Shown here one piece after another: positions 23,731-38,400 of a stretch of DNA of 64,000 bases. The notes under the pieces are model-generated. The model saw only the letters and a list, made by a program, of their open reading frames with translations. It searched no databases and was not told the DNA's origin. The DNA comes from Xestospongia bergquistia (taxonomy: Eukaryota > Porifera > Demospongiae > Haplosclerida > Petrosiidae). The stretch covers positions 2,961,001 through 3,025,000 of the forward strand of contig OZ014411.1 of assembly GCA_963965975.1 (NCBI GenBank), given 5' to 3'. Numbering within the stretch: the first letter of the stretch is position 1; each line of letters starts with the position of its first letter. The position numbers and the translations under genes were made by a program.

Positions 23731-24639
23731 AGGTGGTTTTCATTTCCTTTTATATGTACTGCAGATTTTGTCTTCATGCTCTTGTGGGGCGGTACTGTGT
23801 ACACTTATGAATCTCATTAACGGTACGCTATCATCGCTGAACTAAAGACTGTTAGAATAACTAAAACTAAAGCTATACTTTTGATAACCAAGAATAAAAC
23901 TAGTTCTACTTAAGCAAACTAGAACAACATTACTAATTATAATAATTTTTATCATATTTTAATTTTATAGGGCTTAAAAAAATAAAAATCATTACCTAAA
24001 CACTCTAATGATAGCCAAAACCAATGCAGCCTGTTCAACCACAGTACAACTGGAACAACCAACACAACTTAACAAACAATGCAACTACTACAATACAAAC
24101 TAAATACAAACAGTACAACTATTAGAACCAGGTAACAACTAATACAACTAGTATAAAATATGAAAAAAATATAACTGCACATTACAAAACTATACCTACT
24201 AATTATTATATATCTTAGTATATATTCTTATACATGTAGGTACATGTACCATGTGTTTGTGACCTGATTTGCAATAAAGTACCACTGTTAAAATACCTAA
24301 AAAACAGTTTTATATACATACATGCAGTTACCATGATTAGTTGTATATATATATAGCAACCATGTGTATAAAAATTTGTCTTTGAAATGTTTTAACTGGG
24401 TCCCTTTTCACAAATCAGGTCAAAAATGTTTTAACAGAAGTGGTTCCTTTGTGTAAATCACATCACATTTGCATCAATGGTTTCTCTAACTTAAAAAAAG
24501 TGCTTCTTATAGTGGCACTGCAGTCTCTGTTATCTTTCATTACTTTCATCAATTCCAGAATCAAAACGAATCTTACAAATTACATGATAAACTAAACTAT
24601 ATTAGACTATATTAGCTATGCACAAAAAACAATGAAAAA
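23731..24639. other. intergenic spacer, partly repeated at 42 kb
   Basis: 23740-24010 matches the reverse complement of 42017-42260. 24040-24170 is a degenerate TACAAC repeat. The remainder is AT-rich, with no exon recognised. Confidence 0.5.
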
Positions 24640-24685
24640 TTATATCTTCAGCAGTTTCTCATCATCATCTTCATCTTCATGAATG
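24640..24685 (-). pseudogene. SRCR-receptor tail-exon remnant
   Basis: On the minus strand the last codons of the acidic tail are recognisable (HEDEDDDEKLLKI and stop). The rest of the tail exon and the membrane exon are absent. It marks the 3' end of a lost gene copy between genes B and C. Confidence 0.65.
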
Positions 24686-26452
24686 CTGGTATAAGATAGT
24701 CAATATGAAATTTGCACTTCACATACGTTATCAAAAGTAACATTTTTACCTATTGGACATTATTGTATTACTTATAGCAGTTATCCCTGTCAAAGCAACA
24801 GATATTTGGTTTCAACACAGCCCCATTTGTGGTTTTGTTTTGGATCTACTGTACTTCTGTCATCTGAAAAGACACAATGGTTCAAACCTGTATGTGCATG
24901 TGAGGTCTACACCAGTGGCATGGAAAAAGAAAAAAGGACAAGGGAAGGGAAAAAGTAATACATTTACCTCAGTGCCCTCTAAGAAAACAATCATTACATA
25001 TGACCTACGTATGCCATATCTTTTAAAAGCCTTATCCTACTGCTATACAAACTACACAGCATTGGTTTCACCATGCCTGCAGTACAAATGCTATATAATA
25101 TTCTGTTGAATGTCATTTCACTATTGCAAAATGTCAGTTAAAAATTTTTTTAAGCACACCATAGGTTGGTATGACACAATTCATGTAGGATCTTGCATGG
25201 GGCAGGATAGATATATACTACAGGAAGAATGTTTCTTCTATCATTGTCCAAGTTCTCCCATCTGTCAAGGCCTACGTATTTACATCTAGATATATAAATA
25301 ATCAGTTATTGAAACATCCAACCATCCATCAGGTACTAAATTGATACAGTCTATTTTTCAGACTATAGCTTCCGTAGCACGAACAAAGCAATTAACCAAT
25401 TGCAATATTTCAACTCTGCCTGAGATTTAGCACAAACAATGGCTTCAATGTAATTGCCAGATTCTAGCAAATCTCTACTTATTATTTAAACTGTTTACAA
25501 TGGTAATAAAATCATAGATAATGCCCTTGTATCATTTGACATGTCATATTGTATTTAATCATTTCTACCATCCTTTGTTACAGCCAATTTAAAGTGACCA
25601 TTATAATATAGAATACAGAAAAGATAGATACAGAAAGAATGTTTCTTCTATCATTGTCCAAGTTCACCCACTTGTCAAACCACAACAAAGACCTACTTGC
25701 ATTTTATTTAAAAAATCCAACCATGCATCAAGTACTATAATTAATACAGCCTCTTTTTCAGACTACAGCACTGGAGTGACAACTGTTGGACATGTGATCA
25801 AAATATTACAAGACCATACATAACGAAATGACAAAGGTATGAACAAAGCAATTAAATTGCAATATTTCAATTATGACTGAGATTCAGCGCAAACAATGGC
25901 TTCAATATAATTGCCAGATTCTGGCAAACCTCTACTTATTATTAAAAAAAAATGTAAACAGTTTAAATAATAAGTAGAGATTATGTCACCGAACATTAAA
26001 ACCACACCTAGTAATTAGCTTCAGCTAGCGTCTTAGTTGTCAGGCTCAGCTTTAACAACAGATATTGTCACTTATAAATATTGATATTAAGTAGGTACAT
26101 GTATTATTTATATAGTAGCATCAATAATGATTTTAACCTGGTTTTTCCAACACATGTCAAAGTCTTCGACATTTCTAATACATAGATAACTAAGAAATTC
26201 TTAGCAGCAGTATTGCACTCTCTATTATCTTTCAACACTTTAACATTATATGATTTGGAGCATCAAAAAGAATCTTACAAATTTACATTACAAATGATAA
26301 AGTAAACCACACTAGCCACAATAAGATCAGCAAAAAACAATGAAACTGCAACAAAATCACAGTAAGTAAAAACAGTATACAGCATAGAGAGACACTCTAC
26401 CTAAAAATATGCAAAAAATGAATGATGAATGTACGATTAATTCTTAAACAGT
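24686..26452. repeat. intergenic repeat block, also at 43.9-44.9 and 46.1-46.6 kb
   Basis: About 24750-24960 repeats at 43690-43900 and 43950-44150. The GAATGTTTCTTCTATCATTG block occurs twice here (25225 and 25636) and again near 44400. Near 25929-25981 an inverted repeat (CTCTACTTATTATT with its complement) makes a short hairpin at a rearrangement point. The plus-strand open frame at 24753-25109 is not conserved intact in the other copies and is not called a gene. Confidence 0.6.
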
Positions 26453-29400
26453 TTACATCTTCAGCAGATTCTCATCATCTTCATCTACATCAGATAATGG
26501 TGGTGACTCCCCTTCCTCAGTTTTCAGTTTAGCATACTCACATTGGATAGACAGGGGATCACTTTTTTGTAATGTGCTCATTTGTTGTCCATCATTATAA
26601 GATCCTTTCTTCAATCGCTGTATTCGAACAATGGTACATATTATTAGGACAACTCTATAGGGAAGTAAGGATTGTATGTTCTTGCTGTTGACTATTGGAA
26701 TATATATCAGTACTTTACCTATATATGTAAGTGTGTACATAACAACTTACGCAAATCCTAAAACAGCAATTGCAACAACCAGTAAAAGTACACCACTAAT
26801 GAATACTCCATTATTATTGTTCTTGTTACTTAGTGGATTTGAAGTACATTGTGGTTTGAATGCTGACTGTATTATAGATGTTGTTGGTGTTGATGATTGT
26901 ATTGTAGATATTGTTGGTGTTGATGATTGTATTGTAGATATTGTTAGTGTTGATGATTGTATTGTAGATATTGTTGGTGTTGATGATTGTATTGTAGATA
27001 TTGTTGGTGTTGATGATTGTATTGTAGATATTGTTGGAGTTGATGATTGTATTGTAGATATTGTTGACATAGATACAGTAGAATATATTGCTGATATAGG
27101 TATAGATGTACATATTGTTGACATATATACAAATGAAGATATTATCACTGAAATAAAGAAAAATGTATAGTAATAATTAAGACACAAAAGGTAAATTATC
27201 ATGAAAGAATATAATAAAGTGAATCACATAAATGAAGCTGTCTTTTAATATATAATACTTTTAAGATTTTGATCTAATAATACACATTTTGGAATCTACA
27301 ATTTATGTAGCTAATTGTCAAAGGAATAAAGATTTCATATAATAGTAAACAAAACAAAATGTTTGTGTAGAGTTTTCACTGTGGAATTTGTACTTCATAT
27401 TCATCATTAAAAGTTATTAATAAACTACATGTACTGTTAATTCCATAGCAATTAGTAGTCAATACAGTATTTGTTGTTAAATATTTATCAATGTGCATTG
27501 TAGGTATCATGTAGCCTAAGAGAACATGACATACAACTTAAGTGACTATATTAGTTGATTAACTAAACAACTGTATTACAAATAAGATTACACTTAGGCA
27601 TTACTGACCCTCTAGTTTAGTAAAATATGCACTACATACCAAAATTTACTAAGCGAACAATTTCCATTTTAAAAAATGCTAGTTAAATTATAGATTTACC
27701 ATAACATTGTGGTTGTTACACCATGCACCATGCACTAGGACAAAGTGGTCTACAAACATTGTTTTAAATGAACCATGCATGCAATTTCTAAAATTAAATC
27801 TTATATAATAATTTTAATCATTAAAACTTTTAAAACTAGTGGTTATAACATTAATCTAACCATTTCTTTCAGTATAAGTGTGATAGCACTAACATTGGAG
27901 CTTAAAAGTTTATTGCAGCCTGTACAAAGTTAAGTAAAGACAAATACTATATGTTCTTACCATGACAATCCACTCCAGCAACTTCAGCGTTATATCTACT
28001 ACCAGAATCAAATTCCAAAGTATGATGCGCACAATCAGCCAGCCTTTTCTCATTACCATAACAATTGACATTTCTATAACGAACAGATCTCTTAGGTTTT
28101 CCATAAGTAGAATTAAAGATTGCTTCTCCCGCTATAATAAAAAAGAATATTTGTAGAGTCATTTCTATATGTATTGAAATATTCTATTTCAATTGTGTTG
28201 TTAATATGTCATCTCCTCAACATATTTTCACAAAATATACAGACAAAGCATGCTATAAATTAACTGAAAAATTAACTCTCTGCATAGTTAAGATTTGCAA
28301 GACTTTCTGTATTTTTGTCACCAGGCGAAGTCATTGAACTCTGCAACAACAGTGTAATGTCCAAAGCATCATATATATAATTATCCTAATTTTATACTGA
28401 ATAAATATTTTTACAAAAAATAGTAAAAGTACAACCTGGCAAGGTAGTACACCAAGTAACATTAATTAATTAATCTACAAATATTAAATAATTATACATA
28501 TTATTGGCAATCTATTTAATGGTCACTTCTGTAAATGCTACAACTAATTAAGGTAAGCATGATACTCTTTAACAATAAGCTTTTGTCCTATGTTTCAAAA
28601 GTCATAAAAAATTGTTATAGTTATTAAGTAGTCTACTTACCACTATTGTTATATCCTCCCAATTCTCTACAAACAACTATAGCATCTAAATTATCCCAAT
28701 CATCTTGTGATACTAGACACCAAGAATGGTCAAGACAAATTTCTACAGTTCCTTGGAATTTATGAGCACCACCAACAAGACGAACATCTCCTTCTGTACA
28801 ACCTATAAACAACAAAAGTTAGAAAATGAAAATCATTTCATTAAATTATTAAAAGAACAAAAAATGATATGCATCAAAGTTAATTGAGTACCAAAAGTAT
28901 AATAAAGTATAATTAAAAAAAAACAATCAATAAAGTCAACCAAATGGGCTAGCTAAATCATTACAAAATTAATATAAACTTTTGTGACCAAATTTGGGAA
29001 AAACACATATTGCACTAAAAATTTCTGAATGAACAGTTGTGTATATACAGTTGCTACATGGCCATTTTGTACAGTATGCATATCATATTTAGTATCCAGA
29101 AAGACAAATCATTAAAGTACATAGATATTAAATTTGGTATAATTCTTCACAAAATAGAACATATGCGACCATTTATATAGAACATTTTAGCACAGCATGT
29201 GCAGTTTTCCCAAATAACACCACATTTACTTAATACTACATGTTACAGTAAGTAATAATAAGTATAATACAACTATTGTATCAGAACTCATTGTTGGTAC
29301 TGATTGTAATTTTTGTAATGGCAATAAATATCTGTTGACAATGTGCAACACAATATCATATTAACAATTCACAATAACTGTCATGTAAAATACTTACTGT

Positions 29401-32400
29401 CTAGACATAATAGTCCAACAATATTGTCATCAGGACAATAGAACTTTGGAAAGACAGTTTTTGAGCATTCAAGAAGTGTTTTTTCATGGCCAAAACAATC
29501 AACATCATTAAAGACAATAGGATTATCACCAATTCCATACTTCCCATAAGAATCAATAACAACACCTATTAACAATAAAAGAAATATATAGCACAGTAAT
29601 TAAGACTATACAATATAAATTTTATAATTGTTGTACAACATTTTAAAAAATTGTGCTCTAATTTTAATTTTTTAAAAATACTTTATTACATCACTTAATT
29701 ATAAGCTTACCAATTTTCTATAATTTTACAAGCAAGCAAACCTCTTAAATAACAATTATTATTATCAATTTTTTTTCAATTCTGGAGCTATCAATTATGT
29801 CTGTTATATTAATACAGTGTTCCCTTAAACCAAATTTTGAAATTTTGAAAACACTGTTAGTTATAATCTTGCAATCATGTCATATTTCATTATTGTCAAA
29901 GTAATTATTCATCCAATAACTATTTTTAAATTGTCACAATTGTCATATAACATCTAGTTTGTTGTATTATTAAAAGTTTATAGTAAAGAACAGTGCTTGT
30001 GTAAAAAACTCTGTTAAATGACATAGGTAAAATTATAACATTGATGCAAATCAACTTTTAAAATTAGTATTAACATGCAATGTAGAAGATCTATTGCTAT
30101 ATCTGTTCAATAAAAGACACAGTTAAATTTTTATATTACCTTCAACATCAGTAAAATTAGCTTGTATGCAAGCAATACGAGCTGCTGATCTTGAAAATTG
30201 CTGAGAACATACTCTACCCCAAACTCCAGAAAAGCATATTTCAAGTCTTCCCTCTCTAGCGACAACACCATTAACAAGACGCACATCACCACTGTTACAG
30301 TCTCCAGGCTCTAAATGGTTTTAAAAGTTATAATATATACACTACAATTCACTAAAATTCACTGTTCTATCAGAGCAATTGAGGTATTAAAGGCACAAAA
30401 GAATTACAACAATTTGACATAACAATAAAATGCTATGGTAGTTGTTAGTTTAATGCTAACTAATAGAGTATATTACTATTCACTTGTTATGAGCAAGAAA
30501 GCAATTTTTCAACTTTTATACTATAGAACACAAAGTTTTGTTAAACGTGTCATGTTGACAATTGAATTGACACTGCAAAACAATGTGGGTTCTTGGCTAT
30601 TTATCTATACAATGCTTATGTATATATAATATGTAAAATTAAAATCTATATCATACCATAACATTTCAGTCCCACTCGATTATGTTGACATTCATAATCT
30701 CCACATTCAGAATAGTCATCAGGATATATATAGCAGTCACTTATGTTATTAGAAACTTGATAACAATATGGAAGAGACATATATAGATCAGATGAACCAG
30801 TACCATATCGTCCATCAGTTATGATTTTTGCAACTAGAGAATTATAAATGTTATAAATTTGGAAGTATAATTATTCTTATAATTCTCTAATTCATTTAAA
30901 ATATCTTTGAAAGCAGTAAAGAAAACTTTCAAAGATGTATGACATCAAGGTCTTAAGACTAGATTGCGTTTTGTTAAAGTAGTGAAAAATCATTAATATA
31001 GCTAATAGTCAGCTATAATGTAATTTATAACAAGATTTAAATATACTCCAAAACCAAAAACATATCACTAACATGATCATATGTATTTAAGTTTAAAAAC
31101 ATACTTAGAAAGTTATAATAACATTAGGTAAATTTTGATATTATGACATAACAATTAATCAAATAACAGATAATTTATTAGGGTTAGTAACACTGTATAA
31201 TAATGCATCATTTTTACAACTTACATGTATCTTACATTTCTCACAGTATAATTTGTTATTAGGTACATAGTAACAGATTTTATAGTGAGTAATCCTAATG
31301 GATGTTCTATAGTATTCCATCCATGTAAGGTATAAATTAGTTGTTAAATACATATTAATTTCACAGTGTAATTAAGATTAAAATATACCATTAAATGCTT
31401 ATGTATACATACATATGCTTGCAATAAAAACAATCTTAAGACTTTAGTAATCTCATTAAGTAAAATATTATACTATGACATGTAAACTTACATGGAGTAG
31501 CTTTGAGTCCAAGTTGGTTACAAAGAGTAGCAGCAACTCGTTCAGACGAACCATAATAATAATAATAATAATAATTACTTGATTGACATATAGTCCTCCA
31601 CTTTTGATTATAACATATTTCAATTCGACCCTCAGAAGTAGAAGTTGAAGTTCCATTGACTAGTCTGACATCATATTCAATTGAACATGAAAGACCAGTA
31701 CCTGTTAATAAGAAAGAATAAAGAAAGAATTAGGTCATCAGTTTACTAATAGACACAATTTATTATAAATAAACTGAATTTGACCAAGATTGTGATTGCC
31801 TTAATTAGAATAACAGTACTTTCCCTACTATTTATTGATGTGGTTATTTTAACCAACTAAAAAGGGAAAACCCACATATGTATAATATCATGGCAAGAAA
31901 TATATAAAGAATATTTACAGTATTTAGTGGTTGAAATAGTAACCTGGTTCTAGTTTGGAGCATACAAGTTTAACTGTATCTCTTAATGGGTTACAAATAT
32001 ATGGTGAGTGTTGAGTATTAGATGAATAGTTATAGCAGCCAAAAAGTGAGGAAGAATATGAATAACAGTTGTAAGGTCCAAACCCTATCTTTGTCCATGG
32101 TCCTCCGTTAAGAGAGAAACTCGGCTCTACAGGGCAAAAACGTATAAGATTGGTTGAACATTTTAATTGATAACTGGTGCATTAGATTGGTTGGTAAGAG
32201 TATATTAGACACAAATTTTATGCTATACTTGTTTCATTCATGCATATACCGTATGTCATATTCTATTCACCAAAAATCCTTGGAAAACAGGAAATTTAGC
32301 ATAAGATTTTATATAAAATAAAAATATTATTATAATAAATCAGAAAGAATTATAAATGTATAAGTACAAATTGGTCAAATTTATAAGAAATAATGCTTAA

Positions 32401-33675
32401 TTATAAAAATGAATAAATTTGGTATCTTTTACTCAACAGAATTAATATGTACAATTTAGGTTACAAATTGATAACTACAGTTATATATGTCCAAAATTAA
32501 TAACTATTATTTTGGGATGTATTCAAACAGGTTTAATGATATAATCCACAAATTAATCTTTCATGATATATTTGAAGGTAGTGATAAAATTGTAAGTCAA
32601 TATAATCATTTCACAAGTTATAATCAAATTCACACTTACTAGTGTCATTATAGTTATATCCAAGATCATTACAAGCAATACGTGAATTCTGACAATCCCA
32701 CCCATAGTCACATACAGCAGTCCAATGTCCTGTTGAGTCACACATCTGTAACATACCACTATCCCCTTCATTGTTAGAAGTTTTGTTGTAAAGACGAAGT
32801 TGTTTATAGGTACAGCGACCTAAAATAACATATTAAGTGTTATGAGTGGGTTTACTAAATTTATATGTTGATTTAGTGTGTACTTTATTCTAAGTAAAAT
32901 TAGTATATATATTTGATAGTAAATTATGAATATAACTAACTCACCAGTATTAAAGTAACACTGAAGACTAATAGTATCTTGATTGTTGTTACAATAATAA
33001 TGATGATAATATGAATTCAAGTAGTAGCTGGAATTAGTTAAACAATCAAGTATATTACTACTAGACTGATTGCAGTAGTAATTACCCGCAAAGCCAAGAG
33101 TATGCCAATATCCACTATCAGGATAAGCTATGGGATCTATAAAATAGAAAAAAAGAGAGTTATTAGAGGGTAATTATGCAACAAACTTACATGTAAGGAT
33201 AAAAGACTTGTGCATGTGTACGTAATGTGTTAGCTATACCATACAAGTAAATAAAACATTCTAAAAATGTATTAAAAGTAGATGTGGTAGTAAAATACCT
33301 CAAACAAGCCCAAAAGTAGGAAATGTATACATCATCCTACATAGTAACCAAAATATCATTGGTATAAATGTTTAGTTGTCATAACAGAATATTAAAGCAA
33401 ACTAGTGCTGTGCTAAAGGTTCGAACTTTGACAGGTGAGATTTCAATTTAACATTTTTAACTTATTAATAACATTATCACTATAATTAATGCCTTTTTCT
33501 TAGCTTTGTCTCTAAAAAAATAATTCTTTAGTATCATAAATATAATGACTAATTGCTTCGAAATTTTGAGGTATACAATGTGCAACAAAATTGTCTTTAC
33601 TAATGCCATAAATTAAGTGTTGGTACAATAAACAAGTATTATGTATGCCACTGTTGAAGAGTTTAGGTAGTGTAT

Positions 33676-33706
<31 letters not shown>

Positions 33707-34117
33707 ATTATATATAATTTATTTTATGAGCTGCTAATATATTTTTTACATTATACATACTTGGATTGTTGTATCCCAGTTCTTTGCAAGCTACAATAGA
33801 ATGATCTCGTGTCCAAATATAGTCACATACAGCTACCCAGTCACCGCCATAACAGATTTGTAACATACCATCACCTTTAACTGTAGATGAGCCATTGTAG
33901 AGACGGACAGCATCTTCATTACAGGCAACTATTGTAAGTAAAGCAAATAAAACCTTGGCAATCAGTGTCAAACAAAAGAGATATATAGCAGTACCAATTT
34001 CCTAGCGTCTGTTAGATATTAGAGGTACATAGCACTACAGTAACAAGTACACACATGCAATTCCTTACTAGCGTTACGAAGAAGTATCAGGAAACACAGG
34101 TAAAGAAATAGAGTCAT
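26453..34117 (-). CDS. SRCR receptor gene C, complete (809 aa)
   Basis: Predicted type I receptor with five SRCR domains, closest to gene B. Exons: 34117-34069 (signal peptide), D1 33928-33761 and 33136-32945, D2 32819-32640 and 32126-31944, D3 31701-31492 and 30833-30657, D4 30310-30140 and 29565-29398, D5 28802-28641 and 28131-27961, stalk/TM 27147-26751, tail 26654-26453. The exon sum is 2430 nt, all phases agree and no internal stop was seen. The stalk (residues about 611-722) is Ser/Thr/Ile/Gln-rich and contains six copies of a 10-residue unit. The membrane segment (about 723-752, FISGVLLLVVAIAVLG then VVLIICTIV) is split by the last intron. The tail has CEYAKL and a DDENLL acidic dileucine. 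The exon layout is the same as in B apart from the stalk exon (397 against 124 nt). The ligand is unknown. Confidence 0.92.
26868..27072 (-). repeat. 30-bp stalk minisatellite of gene C
   Basis: Six tandem 30-bp units keep the frame and encode ISTIQSSTPT-type decapeptides on the minus strand. The Ser/Thr density suggests an O-glycosylated, extended stalk between D5 and the membrane. Open frames in the other frames across the repeat are by-products. Confidence 0.93.
31552..31576 (-). repeat. Tyr-rich loop repeat in D3 of gene C
   Basis: A trinucleotide (ATA/TAA) run in exon D3a encoding SSNYYYYYYYGSS on the minus strand. It lies at the same position as the loop in A, B and E, with a different sequence. 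Confidence 0.8.
33403..33426 (+). mobile_element. 24-bp hAT terminus left in gene C
   Basis: The 5' terminus of the hAT element of gene B (TAGTGCTGTGCTAAAGGTTC, one change in the first bases) follows the same AAGCAAAC (33395-33402). It then joins directly to sequence matching gene B from about 17279. The rest of the element and about 214 bp of the intron to its right were deleted here. Confidence 0.88.
33679..33718. repeat. TA microsatellite in intron 2 of gene C
   Basis: A run of TA repeats close to the donor of exon D1a, absent from the same place in gene B. Confidence 0.9.
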
Positions 34118-34175
34118 CTTTTCAGACAGAGTTTTCATTTCCTGTTATCTAATTGTAAATATATGGGCGTGGTTT
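34118..34175 (-). promoter_or_regulatory. upstream region of gene C with ETS-like and CACGCCC boxes
   Basis: ACAGGAAATG (plus 34136-34145) and CCACGCCC (plus 34165-34172) lie at the same spacing from the ATG as in gene B. The ETS core GGAA is kept while the last bases differ. Confidence 0.45.
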
Positions 34176-35407
34176 AATCTGACGAGGCCAGCCTTTTAAG
34201 CGCACTGTGCATTGTCGATAATTTCGTTACGTATTTATAAATTTTATATTAACGTCGTAATTAGATAGTAACTAAACTACAACAACACACCCGCCAGCCA
34301 AATCCCTTTCTTCTCTATACGACTATAACATAAATGAGTATGACAATAAAGAAATTGCAACACAAACTCAAATGCAACGAGAAAGAACGGAAAAAAAACA
34401 TATTCCAGCACTTCAAAGAATAATTCTTTTCCTGCTTAAGATCAAAACAATCATTATGACAATATCCTTGACATTTTCATGAAAATGCCTACTTTGTGAC
34501 CTGTACTTCGATTGTCTCACAATATCAAATGTCTAATGAAACAATATTTAACTATTGCTGGAATTCAGCACAAACAATGGCTTCTTACAATTGCCTCCCA
34601 GATTCTGCCAAACCTCAAAGTTCTTATTTAAACTGTTTGTAATAAAAATATAATCCTAGATTATACCATTGTTTCATTATGATATATCATTTTGTATTCA
34701 ATCATTTCTACAACTATAATGGTTTGTTACAACCAATTTAAAAGAACCATAATATACAATACATTTATCAAACACAATTATGCATAAACAAACTAACAAT
34801 ACAAAATTACAATCGTTACAACCATCACAACCAAGACAACCCATACAATAAGTACAATCAAATATAACAATTGTGCAACTAATACAAGCTATACAACCAA
34901 TATAAAAATTAGATGCATCAATTTGAAAGTTAACTGACTACTCAGAATATAGCAAACTTACGGTTTAAAATCAATATATATAGTCAAACCAAATGGAATT
35001 TAGCGTAGTGAAATGATTACAAAATTAATATAAAATATTTGTGACCTAATTTGGGAAATCACATGTTGCACTAAAAATTTCCAAATGAACGATTACATAT
35101 ATGTGGTTGCTATGTTATCTTTCAATACTTTAATATTACATGATTTGCAGCATTAAAAGGAATCTTTCAAAAGTTACAAATGATAAACTAAAGCATACTA
35201 GCCACAATAAGATCAGCAAAAATAACTACAAAAACATAGTGGTAAAGATTGCACAAAGAATAACGAAACTGCAATGACATCATAATAGTATAAACAGCAC
35301 ACTGTATTAAAAACACTCACTTAAACATATGTAAAATTTACAATAAATGATGTGGGACATGATTAATTCATAACAATGAATGATGAGAGTCATTAATTCA
35401 TAAAAGT
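34176..35407. repeat. intergenic space between gene C and pseudogene D
   Basis: 34180-34910 duplicates the 5' flank of gene B, including the TACAAC repeat (about 34730-34900) and an extra 60-bp piece near 34200. At about 34908 it switches abruptly to a copy of a pseudogene D intron (37505-37700). No gene was seen. Confidence 0.6.
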
Positions 35408-38400
35408 TTATATCTTCAGTAGTTCCTCATCATCATCTTCATTATCATCAGATAACGGTGGTGACTCCCCCTCTTCAGTATTCAGTTTAGCATACTCACA
35501 TTGGATAGAGAGGTGATCACTTTTTTGTAATGTGCTCATTTGTTGTCCATCATTATAAGTTCCTTTCTTCAAACATTGTATTTGTATGAAGAAACATATT
35601 ATTATGACAACTCTATAGAAAGTAAAAAAGTTATTATGTTCTTGTTGATGATAATTGGAATATTTATTGGCATTTTACCTATATATGTTAGTGTACATAA
35701 CAACTTATATACGCAAGTCCTAAAAGAGCAATTGCAACAACCAGTAAAAGTACACCACTAATGAATACACCATTCTTATTGTCCTTGTTACATTGTGGTT
35801 TTGAACTAAATTGTGGTTTGAATGCTGACTGTATTGTAGATATTGTTGCCATTGATACAGATGAAGATACCATTACTAAAATAAGGAATAATGAAAGCAA
35901 TGTTTTGTATAGTTACATTTGAGACACATCTTCAAAATTATGATGATAGAACTAGAATATCCTCTACCCTGGAAAATTTAATTGATTGAAACCAATTCAT
36001 AGTCATTTAGGTTTACATGATGTCAAAGTTAACTGATCAGCAAACATCATATTGTCATTCATTATTACTAGTAGTCTATTCTGAAATTGACAATTCATGT
36101 AGCTAATTGTCAATTAAGATTTTTTTATGATAGATAAAATAAATGGTGGTGCAAAATGGTCACTATGAAATTTCTACTTCACATACATCATTAGAAGTTA
36201 TTAATAAATTATATGAACTGTCAATTCCATAATAATTATATAGTAGTCAATACAGTATATGTTGTTAATACTTGTTAATGTGTTTTGTAGGTATTATATA
36301 ACCTAAATGACATATAACTCAAGTGAACCATTATTTGGTTGATTCAACCAATCAAGTGTTTAATAATATGATTGTGGTTGCTATATTATGCACTAGGGCA
36401 AAATAGTCTATAAACAGTTTGAACCATACATGAAATTACTTAAAGAGGCTTTTACAAAAATTTAAAACATTGAAATGTCATGTTTACTTTTAAAAAACTA
36501 GTATTTCTAAAATTGATGTTAACCGCTTTTTATAATACAAGTATAATAGCACTAACATTGAAGCTTAAATGTTAATTACAACCTGTACAGTAGTACAGTA
36601 AGGACAATTTATTACTTTTTTCTTACCATGACAATCCACTCCAGCAACTTCTGAATCAATGTTATATCTACTACCAGAATCAAATTCCAAAGTATGATGA
36701 GCACAATCAGCAAGCCTTTTCTCATTACCATAACAATTGACATTTCTATAACGAACAGGTCTCTTAGGTTTTCCGTAAGTTGAATTAAAGATTGCTCTCC
36801 TGCTATAAAAAAGATCGTTTGTATAGTTATCTAAATAGTACTTAATTATTATAGTTATGTGATTAATTACCAACTCCTCAATTTATTCTCACAAAAAGGC
36901 CAAACAAAGCATGTATAATGTAACTGAAAAAATTAACTCTCCACATGGGAAACATTTACAGGACTTTCTTTGTATGTTTGTCACCAGAGGTAAAGGCATT
37001 GAACTCTGCAACAGCAGTGTCAATGGTCCACATGTTTTATAGATATAAAAAATCATCCAAACTTTATATTACAGAAAATATACCTGTACAATAAAATAGT
37101 ATAATACAACTTGCCAAGGTGGTTGAACCCACCAAGTAACATTAATTAATTAAACTGCAAATGCTACATACTAATATTATTAAGGCATGATACTCTTAAA
37201 TAGTAAGCTTCTTTCACATGTTTCTAATATGCTACAGCTTTAAAAGTCACACAATGTTATAGTTATTAAGTAGTCTACTTACCACTATTGTTATATCCTC
37301 CTAATTCTCTACAAACAACTATAGCATCTAAATTATCCCAATCATCTTGTGATACTAGACACCAAGAATGGTCAAGACAAATTTCTACAGTTCCTTGGAA
37401 TTTGTGAGCACCACCAACAAGACGAACTTCTCCTTCTGTACAACCTATAAACAAAAATGTTAGAAAATGAAAATCATTTAATCAATATTATTAAAAGAAC
37501 AGAAATTAGATGCATCAAAGTTAACTGACTACTAAAAATATAGCAAAGTTATGGTTTAAAATCAATCTATATAGTCAAACCAAATGGACTTTAGTGTAGT
37601 GAAATGATTACAAAATTAATATAAAATATTTGTGACCTAATTTGGAAAAACATATGTTGAACTAAAAATTTCCAAATGAACGGTTGCATATATGCATTTG
37701 ATAGTCATTTTGTACAGGATGCATAACATACTCAGTATCCAGGAAAGCAATGGATACCAAGTGTGGTAAACATCCATTACAAAATGGCATATATGTAGCC
37801 ATTTATTCAAAATTTTTAGCACAACATGAGTGGTTTTCCAAAATAATGTCACTATTACTAAATAACAGCTTTTTACTACATACTACACTATGACTAATTA
37901 GCGCATCGGAGCTTGTCATTGGTAATGACTATAATTTACTGTCATGGTAATATACACCTGATGGTAATGTACAATACAATGACACATTAACAAGTCACAA
38001 TAGCTGTTATGTATAATACTTACTATCTAGACATAAAAGTCCAACAATGTGTCATCTGGACAAACAAACTTTGGAAAGATGGTTTTTGAACATTCAAGAA
38101 GTGTTTTTTCATGTCCAAAACAATCAACATCATCAAAAACAATGGGATTATCACCAATTCCATATTTCCCATAAGAATCAATAACAGCACCTATTATCAT
38201 TATAAGAAACATATAACACAGTGATCAGGACTAACAATACAAGTTTTATAATTATTGTACAACTGTTGAAAAAGTGGTGCTCTAATTTTGCATTATATCC
38301 AAATATTAAATCACTTAGTTACAAGCTCAGCAGTTTTTTTATAATTTCAACAAACAAACAAACCTCCTAATTATAAATAACATTTCTTATTAAATCTTCA

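Noticed and set aside
24753-25109. Plus-strand frame of 118 residues
   Set aside because: Its repeats at 43.7 and 43.95 kb break the frame at different points, so it is not under coding selection.
26880-27070. CRISPR-like direct repeats
   Set aside because: The units are contiguous without spacers, are in frame with a protein stalk, and lie in a eukaryotic gene.
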